In this document: positions 1 to 6,840 of the stretch, piece by piece | Layout: every line of letters begins with the position of its first letter | Numbering within the stretch: position 1 is the first letter of the stretch | Source of the DNA: Pseudomonadota bacterium | GTDB lineage: Bacteria; Pseudomonadota; Alphaproteobacteria; Caulobacterales; Caulobacteraceae | DNA length: 38,783 nucleotides | Reading direction: 5' to 3' | Assembly (NCBI GenBank): GCA_021816155.1 | Contig: JAKAZA010000019.1 | Location: 1-38,783 of the forward strand | The notes under the pieces: model-generated | The model's database searches: none | Seen by the model: the letters and a program-made list of their open reading frames with translations, nothing else | What the model was told of the DNA's origin: nothing | Translations under genes and position numbers: made by a program

Positions 1-2680
1 CGTCGGGGCGGTGAGCGGCTTCTGCAACATGCTCTGGAAGCTCCTTGTCGACATGAAGGCCTCGCCCGACGCGCCGACCCACCTGGCGGTGGTGTTCGAC
101 AAGTCCGAGGTGACGTTCCGCAACCAGCTGTACCCCGCGTACAAGGCTCACCGCCCGCCGCCGCCCGAGGATTTGACGCCGCAATTTCCGCTTGTGCGCC
201 AGGCGACGCGGGCGTTCGGCGTCCCCTGCCTCGAGCTGGCCGGCTACGAGGCCGACGACATCATCGCCGCCTACGCCTGCAAGGTGCGTGACGCCGGCGG
301 AGAGGTCACCATCGTCTCGTCCGACAAGGACCTGATGCAATTGGTGGGGCCGCAGGTCTCGATGCTCGACACGATGAAGAACGTGCGCATCGGCGAGCGG
401 GAGGTGTTCGAGAAGTTCGGCGTCGGTCCCGAGCGGGTCGTCGATGTCCAGGCGCTGTGCGGCGACTCCGTCGACAACGTACCGGGCGCGCCCGGTATCG
501 GCGTGAAGACCGCATCCCTCCTGATCAACGAGTACGGCGATCTGGACACGCTGCTGGCCAGGGCCTCCGAGATCAAGCAGGAGAAGCGGCGCCAGACCTT
601 GATCGACTACGCCGACCAGATACGCCTTTCGCGCCAGCTGGTGACGCTCGATAGAGACACGCCTCTGCCAGAGCCGCTCGAGTCGCTTGTCATCACCGAT
701 CCTGACCCGAAGACGCTGGGGACGTTCCTCGACGAGTTGGAGTTCCGAACACTGGCCCGTCGGGTGCGCGAGGCGCGCGGCGAGCCGGAGCCCGTCCCTG
801 CCGCGACGCCGGCGGAGGAGAAGCCTGTCGCGTTCGACTCCTCCGTCTACGTCTGCGTCCGCGACCTTGCGATGCTCGACGGCTGGATCGCCAGGGCGCG
901 GGAAGCCGGTCTCGTGGCGTTCGACGTGGAGACCGATGGTCCGTCGTCAGCCACATCCGACCTCTGTGGCTTCTCGCTGGCCACGGCCCCGGGCGAAGCC
1001 TGCTACGTGCCGCTCGGACACGCGGCCGAGGAGGGGCTCACGCTCGAGACCGACGCCGATCTTGGTCAGATCCCGGTCGCCGAGGCGCTCGCACGGCTCA
1101 AGCCGCTCCTCGAAGACCCGGCCGTCCTCAAGATCGGCCACAACGTCAAGTACGAGATCGGCGTCCTCGCCCGCCACGGCGTCGCGGTGACGCCGATCGA
1201 GGACACCATGCTGATGTCCTACGTGCTGGAAGGCGGCCTCCACGAGCACGGCCTCGCGGACCTCGCCCGGCTCTGGCTGAGCCACGAGCCGATCGCCCTC
1301 AAGCAGGTCACAGGCTCTGGCCGCGCGCAGAAGGCGTTCCGCCACGTCGGCCTCGCCGACGCCACGGCCTACGCCGCCGAGGACGCGGACATCGCGCTGA
1401 GGCTCCACCGCCTGCTTCGCCCGCGGCTGTCACGCGAGCGTCTGCTGACCGTCTACGAGACGCTCGAACGGCCCATGCCGGCGGTCCTGGCGCGGATGGA
1501 AGGATGGGGGATCAGGATCGATCCGGACCAGCTGCGCCGGCTCTCCAACGACTTCTCCGTGCGCATGGCCGACTACGAGGCCGAGGCCACGCGGGTGGCC
1601 GGACGGCCGTTCAACCTTGGCAGTCCCCGGCAGATCGGTGACGTGCTGTTTGGCGACATGGGCCTTCCCGGGGGCAAGAGGACGACCACCGGAGTGTGGT
1701 CGACCGACGCCTCGGTGCTGGAGACCCTGGCTGCCGAAGGGCACGCGTTGCCGCGTCTCATCCTGGACTGGCGCCAGCTCTCGAAGCTGAAGGGAACCTA
1801 CACCGACGCGCTGGCGTCCGCCGTCTCGCCGCGCACGGGGCGCGTCCACACATCGTATGCGCTCGCCTCGACGACCACCGGCAGGCTTTCGTCCAACGAC
1901 CCAAACCTTCAGAACATCCCGGTGCGCACCGAGGAAGGCCGCAAGATCCGCCGCGCCTTCGTGGCGGAGGCCGGCCACGTGCTGATAAGCGCCGACTATT
2001 CGCAGATCGAGCTCAGGCTCGTCGCGCACATCGGCGACATCCCGCAGCTCAAGCGCGCGTTCGCGAGCGGCCTCGACATCCACGCGTCAACCGCGTCAGA
2101 GATGTTCGGCGTGCCGGTCGAGGGCATGCCGGCGGAGACGAGGCGTCGCGCCAAGGCGATCAACTTCGGCATCATCTACGGGATCTCGGCGTTCGGCCTC
2201 GCCAACCAGCTCAGCATCCCGCAGGACGAGGCGGCCGCCTACATCAGGACCTACTTCGAGCGCTTTCCCGGCATTCGCGCCTACATGGACCGCATGCGTC
2301 ACACGGTCCGCGCCCAGGGCTACGTGACGAACCTTTTCGGCCGCAAGATCCACATTCCCGCCGCCGGTTCCAAGTCGGCGCACGAACGCCAGTTCGCCGA
2401 GCGCGCAGCGATCAACGCGCCCATCCAAGGCGCCGCAGCCGACGTGATCCGGCGTGCGATGGCGCGGATGCCGGCGGCGCTGAAGGCGGAGGGCCTCTCG
2501 GCGCGCATGCTTCTGCAGGTGCACGACGAGCTGGTGTTCGAGGCGCCGGAAGAGGAGGCGGAAGCCGTGTGCGCGGTCGCCCGGGAGGTGATGGAGCGCG
2601 CGCCGCTGCCGGTCGCCCAATTGTCCGTGCCCCTCGTCGTCGACGCCCGCTACGCCCGGAACTGGGACGAAGCGCACTGA
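1..2680 (+). CDS. polA: DNA polymerase I (5' end missing)
   Basis: Repair polymerase that removes RNA primers and fills gaps. The reading frame is open from the first base, and the family sequence before position 11 (V-G-A-V) is already in frame, so about 40 N-terminal codons lie outside the window; the GTG at 11 is not the start. In order: 5'-nuclease domain (GYEADD, SSDKDL, and the GDSVDNVPG loop near 469-487), 3'-5' exonuclease domain (FDVETDG near 920-940, YAAEDAD near 1372-1390), then the family A polymerase with motif A (SADYSQIE), motif B (RRRAKAINFGIIYG) and motif C (QVHDELVFE). Phe in motif B fits dNTP/ddNTP discrimination as in E. coli. The second exonuclease motif reads N-V-K-Y-E where E. 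coli has the metal-binding Asp424 (N-L-K-Y-D), so proofreading may be weakened. Ends in TGA; no clear terminator follows. Confidence 0.97.
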   Translation, partial: VGAVSGFCNMLWKLLVDMKASPDAPTHLAVVFDKSEVTFRNQLYPAYKAHRPPPPEDLTPQFPLVRQATRAFGVPCLELAGYEADDIIAAYACKVRDAGGEVTIVSSDKDLMQLVGPQVSMLDTMKNVRIGEREVFEKFGVGPERVVDVQALCGDSVDNVPGAPGIGVKTASLLINEYGDLDTLLARASEIKQEKRRQTLIDYADQIRLSRQLVTLDRDTPLPEPLESLVITDPDPKTLGTFLDELEFRTLARRVREARGEPEPVPAATPAEEKPVAFDSSVYVCVRDLAMLDGWIARAREAGLVAFDVETDGPSSATSDLCGFSLATAPGEACYVPLGHAAEEGLTLETDADLGQIPVAEALARLKPLLEDPAVLKIGHNVKYEIGVLARHGVAVTPIEDTMLMSYVLEGGLHEHGLADLARLWLSHEPIALKQVTGSGRAQKAFRHVGLADATAYAAEDADIALRLHRLLRPRLSRERLLTVYETLERPMPAVLARMEGWGIRIDPDQLRRLSNDFSVRMADYEAEATRVAGRPFNLGSPRQIGDVLFGDMGLPGGKRTTTGVWSTDASVLETLAAEGHALPRLILDWRQLSKLKGTYTDALASAVSPRTGRVHTSYALASTTTGRLSSNDPNLQNIPVRTEEGRKIRRAFVAEAGHVLISADYSQIELRLVAHIGDIPQLKRAFASGLDIHASTASEMFGVPVEGMPAETRRRAKAINFGIIYGISAFGLANQLSIPQDEAAAYIRTYFERFPGIRAYMDRMRHTVRAQGYVTNLFGRKIHIPAAGSKSAHERQFAERAAINAPIQGAAADVIRRAMARMPAALKAEGLSARMLLQVHDELVFEAPEEEAEAVCAVAREVMERAPLPVAQLSVPLVVDARYARNWDEAH

Positions 2681-2768
2681 ACGCGGCGCCTCGCGCGAGT
2701 GGGGAAGGAATGTCGCATGGCGACCAATATCGAGATAATTCATATATTTATGGCGTGTGCTGGCAGCC

Positions 2769-2795
2769 TTGACCTGCCGAGCCGGCGTCTATAGG
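2769..2795 (+). promoter_or_regulatory. candidate housekeeping promoter for the F0 ATP synthase operon
   Basis: TTGACCT at 2769-2775, then 12 bases, then TCTATAGG at 2788-2795. This resembles the Caulobacter RpoD consensus (TTGACGS, 10-14 bases, GCTANAWC): the -35 is nearly complete, while the -10 keeps C-T-A-N-A. It lies about 75 bases upstream of atpI, in the 189-base gap after polA. An AT-rich patch at 2727-2753 stands just upstream. Assignment is by pattern only. Confidence 0.4.
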
Positions 2796-2869
2796 TTCCG
2801 CGCCGACCTGGCCGGGCCGCGGCGGGGACGCCCGGGGCTCGCCGACTCGATCGAAAGCCTCAGCCGTTC

Positions 2870-3187
2870 ATGCCGCAGCCGGACGAAGAGAGCCAAGAGG
2901 CGCTTCGGCGCCTCGACGAACGGCTCGACGCGTTCGATGGCCAGCGTGCGTCCAAGTCCACCGCCGCCGGCGTGGCGGAGCGTGGCGTGGGCGAGGGGTA
3001 TCGCCTCCTGGGCGAGGTGATCGGCGGGGTTCTCGGAGGAATCGGGCTCGGATGGGCCGTGGATTACTTCGCGCACACAACGCCGATTGGTGTGGTGGTG
3101 GGCTTGCTGCTCGGGACGGCCGCGTCGGCGTATGCGGCGGTGAAGTCGGCCGGGCGGGCGAACAAGCCGCAGGTGAAGAGGGACTGA
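2870..3187 (+). CDS. atpI: ATP synthase protein I (AtpI)
   Basis: Small membrane protein, 105 residues, that in the family helps assemble the c-ring of ATP synthase and is associated with Mg2+ handling. The N-terminal third is charged and cytoplasmic (many E, D, R), followed by two hydrophobic helices at about residues 45-65 and 70-92, with a Gly-rich first helix (GEVIGGVLGGIGLGW) typical of AtpI. The C-terminus is basic. The gene opens the F0 operon and ends 7 bases before atpB. Its ribosome binding site is weak. Position in front of atpB and the helix pattern make the call secure despite low overall conservation in this family. Confidence 0.9.
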   Translation: MPQPDEESQEALRRLDERLDAFDGQRASKSTAAGVAERGVGEGYRLLGEVIGGVLGGIGLGWAVDYFAHTTPIGVVVGLLLGTAASAYAAVKSAGRANKPQVKRD

Positions 3188-3194
3188 CGCGCTG

Positions 3195-3989
3195 ATGGCT
3201 GAGATTCGGCCCATGGAACAGTTCGTGATCCACAAGATCGTGAGCTTTCCGCCGGTCGTGATCGCCGGCGTGCCGGTCGACCTGTCGATCACCAATTCTG
3301 TCGCCACGATGATATTTGCGGCCGCGGTGATCTCGGTGTTCTTCCTGCTCACTTCGGCGGGCAAGGTGGTGCCCGGGCGCTGGCAGGCGTTCGGCGAGAT
3401 TCTCTACGATCTCATCGACAAGGGCATGACCGGCCCGATGATCGGCGACCGCGGCCGACCGTTCCTGCCCTACATCTTCGCGCTCTTCTCGATCATTGCG
3501 GTGATGAACATCTGGGGCATCGTGCCAGGCCAGTTCACGGTGACCTCGCAGCTGGCGGTGACGATCTCGCTGGCCGTGGTCACCTTCGCGCTGGTGATCA
3601 TCATCGGGTTCCTTCGAAACGGGCTCGGCTTCTTCAAGCTGTTCGTCCCCAGCGGCGTCCACTGGGTGATGCTGCTGCTGGTGGTGCCGATCGAAGTGAT
3701 CTCCTTCTGCGTCCGGCCGGTGACGCTCTCGATGCGTCTCTTCGGCAACATGATCGGCGGCCACGTCGTGCTCTACATGTTCGGCAGCTTCATCGTGGCG
3801 CTGGCGACGTTCGCCCTGACGCAGGGGGGGCTCGCCTACCTCGGCTTCGTGGGCTCGGCGCTGTCGCTCGGCATGGTGATCGCGCTCTCGGCGCTCGAGC
3901 TGATCGTCGCCTTCCTGCAGGCCTTCGTCTTCGCGGCGCTCGCCTGCACGTACCTCTCTGACGTCGTGAACCTCGATCACGGCCACTAA
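3195..3989 (+). CDS. atpB: ATP synthase F0 subunit a
   Basis: Subunit a of the proton channel, 264 residues, in the inner membrane. It carries the half-channels and the essential arginine that faces the c-ring glutamate; this is the Arg in L-S-M-R-L-F-G-N-M (near 3735), the family signature. Five to six hydrophobic helices are visible, and the C-terminal helix contains ELIVAFLQAFVF, also diagnostic. The ATG at 3195 gives an N-terminus (MAEIRPMEQF) of the usual alphaproteobacterial form. An internal ATG (MEQF) is possible but would remove residues usually present. Second gene of the F0 operon, 32 bases ahead of atpE. Confidence 0.97.
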   Translation: MAEIRPMEQFVIHKIVSFPPVVIAGVPVDLSITNSVATMIFAAAVISVFFLLTSAGKVVPGRWQAFGEILYDLIDKGMTGPMIGDRGRPFLPYIFALFSIIAVMNIWGIVPGQFTVTSQLAVTISLAVVTFALVIIIGFLRNGLGFFKLFVPSGVHWVMLLLVVPIEVISFCVRPVTLSMRLFGNMIGGHVVLYMFGSFIVALATFALTQGGLAYLGFVGSALSLGMVIALSALELIVAFLQAFVFAALACTYLSDVVNLDHGH

Positions 3990-4021
3990 CCCGAACCCAA
4001 CAAGGGACCTGAAAAGACCTC

Positions 4022-4261
4022 ATGAACGGAACTGACCTCGTCCACGCCGCCCGCCTCGTCGGCGCGGGCCTCGCCATGACGGGCCTCATCGGCGCCGGCG
4101 CCGGCCTCGGCATCCTGTTCGGCAACTACCTGCAGGCGGCCATGCGCAATCCGTCGGCTGCGGCCGGCGAACGCGGCATGCTGTTCCTCGGCTTCGCCGT
4201 GACCGAAGCGATGGGCATATTCGCCCTCGTGATGGCGTTCATCATCCTCTTCGCGGGCTGA
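4022..4261 (+). CDS. atpE: ATP synthase F0 subunit c
   Basis: Rotor ring subunit, 79 residues, two transmembrane helices in a hairpin. The first helix has the glycine repeat G-A-G-A-G-L-G at residues 24-30, the polar loop has R-N-P at 42-44, and the second helix carries the ion-binding Glu62. Sodium-type ligands are not seen, so it should be proton-driven. Two bases separate its stop from the b' gene, indicating translational coupling. The region just upstream has a purine stretch (AAGGGA) further from the ATG than usual, which is odd for a subunit needed in many copies. Confidence 0.97.
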   Translation: MNGTDLVHAARLVGAGLAMTGLIGAGAGLGILFGNYLQAAMRNPSAAAGERGMLFLGFAVTEAMGIFALVMAFIILFAG

Positions 4262-4263
4262 CC

Positions 4264-4794
4264 ATGGCCGACGCCGCCAACGCGGCGGCCGCGGCCGACC
4301 AGGCGACAAGCGGCCTGCCGCAATTCGATCTCGGCCAGTGGCCGGGCGAGATGGTGTGGATGGTGTTCATCTTCGCCATCGTCGTCTTGCTCTTCACGCG
4401 CGTCTTCGTCCCCAAGGTCGGAGGTACGATCGCGGCGCGTGAGGACAAGATTGCCGGGGATATCGGCGAGGCGCGCCGCCTGCGCGACGAAGCCGAGACG
4501 CAGAGCCGCGCCGCCGCCGAGGAGCTCGCGCAGGCGCGGGCCCGCGCGCAGAAGCTTGCGGCCGACGCCAAGGCCGCGGCGTCGGCCGAGGCCTCCGCCC
4601 GGCAGGCCGAGGAAGATGCGCGGCTCGCTCAGATGCTGTCCGAGGCCGAGTCTCGCATCGCGGCGGCGAGGGCCGAGGCGATGAACGCGGTCGGCGGCAT
4701 CGCGGCAGACGCAGCCGCGGCCATCGTGCAACGCCTTACCGGCGAGGCGGCCGGCGCCGCCGAGGTCGAGCGCGCGCTCGCCGGCCTCGCCTAG
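4264..4794 (+). CDS. atpF2: ATP synthase F0 subunit b' (second b-type stator subunit)
   Basis: Peripheral stalk subunit of 176 residues. A short Ala-rich N-terminus is followed by one transmembrane helix at about residues 32-50 and a long Ala/Glu/Arg-rich coiled coil to the end. Having two different b subunits, b' and b, in tandem is the rule in alphaproteobacteria and phototrophs, where they form a heterodimeric stalk. The longer N-terminal extension and the LPQFD...WPGEMVW segment before the helix mark this copy as b'. It follows atpE by two bases and precedes atpF by 14. Confidence 0.93.
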   Translation: MADAANAAAAADQATSGLPQFDLGQWPGEMVWMVFIFAIVVLLFTRVFVPKVGGTIAAREDKIAGDIGEARRLRDEAETQSRAAAEELAQARARAQKLAADAKAAASAEASARQAEEDARLAQMLSEAESRIAAARAEAMNAVGGIAADAAAAIVQRLTGEAAGAAEVERALAGLA

Positions 4795-4808
4795 AGAAAG
4801 ACCTCGTC

Positions 4809-5303
4809 ATGGATTTCTTGTTGCAGGACGCCCACTTCTGGGAAGGCGTCGGCCTGGTGTTGCTGGTCGCCGGCCTGATCTGGCTCAAGGCGCCAAAGAT
4901 GGCGGTCTCGGCGCTCGACGCGCGGGCCCAGCGGATCCAGGCCCAGCTCGACGAGGCCACCAAGCTCCGCGAGGAGGCCCAGCAGCTCCTGGCGGATATC
5001 AAGGCCCAGCGCGAGGCCTCCGAGCGTCAGGCCGAGGAGATGCTGGCCATCGCCAAGGCCGAGGCGGAGCGTCTGGCCGCCGAGGCCAAGGTCAAGCTCG
5101 AAGAGCAGATCAAGCGCCGTGGCGAACTGGCCGAGCGGCGCATCGCGCTCGCCCAGTCCCAGGCCGCCGGTGAGGTGAAGGCGGCCGCAGCCGAACTGGC
5201 GGCGCAGGCGGCCGAGGCTGTGCTCGCCGCCCGCCTGACCGCCGCGAAGTCCGACCCCCTGATCGACGCGGCGGTCGGTCAGGTGGCCACGAAGCTGCAG
5301 TAG
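4809..5303 (+). CDS. atpF: ATP synthase F0 subunit b
   Basis: Peripheral stalk subunit b, 164 residues. One N-terminal transmembrane helix (about residues 10-27, with the F-W-E-G-V-G segment typical of the family) is followed by a continuous charged coiled coil (residues 35-140). It pairs with b' and connects F0 to the F1 head. It closes the operon; the F1 genes (atpHAGDC) are not in the window and in alphaproteobacteria normally lie elsewhere. It converges with the minus-strand gene ending at 5322, with only 18 bases between them and no convincing terminator. Confidence 0.95.
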   Translation: MDFLLQDAHFWEGVGLVLLVAGLIWLKAPKMAVSALDARAQRIQAQLDEATKLREEAQQLLADIKAQREASERQAEEMLAIAKAEAERLAAEAKVKLEEQIKRRGELAERRIALAQSQAAGEVKAAAAELAAQAAEAVLAARLTAAKSDPLIDAAVGQVATKLQ

Positions 5304-5321
5304 ACGCGGGCGTCGGGGGGA

Positions 5322-5717
5322 TCAGCGGCGCAGCCGGCGCCGGGTCCTGACCAGGAAGCGCATTCCGCGAGGTAGCGCCACGCGCTCGGCGCGCAGCGCC
5401 ATCTGCCAGGCTACCGGCGCGATCTCGGGCTCGCGGCGCAACAGGCGGCGTACGGGGAACAGCACGCGCGGATGGCGGTGCTGCAGATCCACAAACTGAC
5501 GCCGCGCGCGGAACGACGCCCGCAGCGCGACGACGAGTCCGAGCGCCAGCAGGGGCGCGCCGAGGTGCCCGGGCAGCACCGCGCCGACCGCGCCGACCAC
5601 AATCAGCGTGTAGCCGGCCCCGATCGCCAGCCAGCGGCCCACCCTTCGCGAGAACGAAAGGCCGGCCCGCAGCTGCGGGAGGTTGCGAAGGCTCGCGACC
5701 GACATGGGCTCCGACAT
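5322..5717 (-). CDS. small membrane protein of unknown function
   Basis: 131 residues. One long hydrophobic stretch at about residues 32-65, broken by L-P-G-H-L-G-A-P, suggests two short helices with a hairpin, and is followed by a strongly basic C-terminal half (many R). The G-x-V-G-A-V-L-P-G pattern recalls the DUF454/YbaN and PGPGW small membrane families, but the match is too weak to assign. Two in-frame ATGs (5717 and 5705) could start it; neither has a good ribosome binding site. It is convergent with the atp operon and divergent from the FlgC-like gene. Function cannot be stated. Confidence 0.6.
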   Translation of the reverse strand: MSEPMSVASLRNLPQLRAGLSFSRRVGRWLAIGAGYTLIVVGAVGAVLPGHLGAPLLALGLVVALRASFRARRQFVDLQHRHPRVLFPVRRLLRREPEIAPVAWQMALRAERVALPRGMRFLVRTRRRLRR

Positions 5718-5938
5718 CGAACAGAGGCGCGGCGAACAGGGGAGGACGCCCGCGTGAACTCAATCATATGGAGGTGAATCCTAAGCACGGTAGCCGTGTT
5801 CGTCCCAAACCTGACAGCATGCGGCGAATCCGCGCCCCCGTGGCAAAGGCGCCGCTGTCGGCGGGCGGCACGGTGAAAGCGGCGGCAACCACGCTCGTTG
5901 GCGCAGGCTTAAGCGTGGCGGATGTTTGATGCGGCCCC

Positions 5939-6319
5939 GTGACCGCAGCCACCGCCATTTCTCTGAGCGGGCTGACCGCCGCGACGCTGACGCTCGACGC
6001 CGCGGCGTCCAACCTCGCCAACGCCAACGATACGAGCGCGTTGGGTTCGGCTGGTTACGCGCCCGTGGCGGTCGCCACCGCCGCGGCGCCCGGCGGCGGC
6101 GTTGTCGCCCGGACAGTCCGGCCTCGGCCCGCCTCGCTGCTCGTCTACGATCCGGCATCGCCCCTGGCCGGCTCGCAGGGACTGATCGACACGCCCGCGA
6201 TCAACCCGATCTCCGAAATCACCAATCAGCTTCAGTCGCGGCAGGCGTTCGCATTCTCGCTCGAGGCGTTGCGCGTGGCGGAGGAGAATCAGAAGTCGCT
6301 GCTCGACGTGACGGCGTAG
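5939..6319 (+). CDS. FlgC-like flagellar basal-body rod protein, orphan
   Basis: 126 residues starting at GTG. The N-terminus (residues 5-35) has the rod/hook signature: alternating small residues, S-G-L-T-A-A, then A-A-S-N-L-A-N-A-N-D-T, as in FlgB/FlgC/FlgE. The C-terminus (from about residue 85) has N-P-I-S-E-I-T-N-Q-L-Q-S-R-Q-A-F followed by an amphipathic helix, matching the C-terminal rod motif. The centre is shorter than in canonical FlgC (about 135-140 residues in all). Axial rod proteins are exported by the flagellar type III system and stack through these terminal helices. No other flagellar gene is in the window, so this may be a paralogue outside the main fla operons, or a moonlighting relative. 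The start is uncertain, as no strong ribosome binding site precedes it. Confidence 0.7.
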   Translation: MTAATAISLSGLTAATLTLDAAASNLANANDTSALGSAGYAPVAVATAAAPGGGVVARTVRPRPASLLVYDPASPLAGSQGLIDTPAINPISEITNQLQSRQAFAFSLEALRVAEENQKSLLDVTA

Positions 6320-6334
6320 CCCTAGGAGCGCCGT

Positions 6335-6832
6335 CTAGAACGGCACGTCGCTCTTGTCCGGCGCCGAACCCTGGCCCGACTCGTCGCCACTCGAGGGCTT
6401 GGCTGGCGCTTGCGGGCGCTCGCTCTGCGACGTCATCAGCGCGTCGATGTCGGGCGGCGGCTGGGCAGGGTTGTTCTGCTGGGCCTGAACGGCCGCGGCG
6501 CGCACGGCGATGTCGTTGGTCGCCGCCGCCTGGTCGTCGACGGCCCTCGTTGCCGTGGCGTTCGTCGCAGCGGCGAGGGTGTTGCTCGCGGCGCCCGCAG
6601 CCGGCGGCGCCTGCACCGGCGTAATATCGACGATCGGTCTGGCTGGCGCCGCATCCTGCAGGGCTTGCGGGTCGTCCACGCCGGCGCCGATCGTCTCGTG
6701 CGCGGTGTCGCGCAGCGACGTGCGCAAGCCCATCACCGAGCCCGCGACCGCCGCTGCCGCCATCAAGCAGGCGACCACGACGATTGTGCCCTTGCCGGGT
6801 GTCGAGATGGGGCCGTTGGCGGTCCAGGCCAT
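6335..6832 (-). CDS. Ala/Pro/Gln-rich single-pass membrane protein, unknown
   Basis: 165 residues. A short cytoplasmic N-terminus, one transmembrane helix at about residues 16-34, then a low-complexity periplasmic part rich in Ala, Pro, Gln, Thr and Asp with no recognisable fold. The ATG at 6832 has a ribosome binding site (AGGTAGG) and lies 8 bases after the stop of the PBP gene, so the two are surely co-transcribed. This neighbourhood suggests a role in or near the peptidoglycan layer, for example as a spacer or partner of the PBP, but this is inference from position only. No family recognised. Confidence 0.65.
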   Translation of the reverse strand: MAWTANGPISTPGKGTIVVVACLMAAAAVAGSVMGLRTSLRDTAHETIGAGVDDPQALQDAAPARPIVDITPVQAPPAAGAASNTLAAATNATATRAVDDQAAATNDIAVRAAAVQAQQNNPAQPPPDIDALMTSQSERPQAPAKPSSGDESGQGSAPDKSDVPF

Positions 6833-6840
6833 GATCCTAC

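Noticed and set aside
5784-5800. Short inverted repeat CACGG-TAG-CCGTG.
   Set aside because: Stem of five with one wobble extension and no T-run on either strand; not a convincing terminator or operator.
5842-5882. Two GG-N10-GC patterns resembling sigma-54 promoters ahead of the FlgC-like gene.
   Set aside because: The TTGC part of the -12 element is missing in both, and this spacing arises often by chance in DNA this rich in G and C.
5768-5929. A 53-codon open frame (ATG 5768, TGA 5927-5929) just before the FlgC-like gene.
   Set aside because: No usable ribosome binding site, composition explained by high GC, no recognisable family. Could be re-examined if relatives conserve it.
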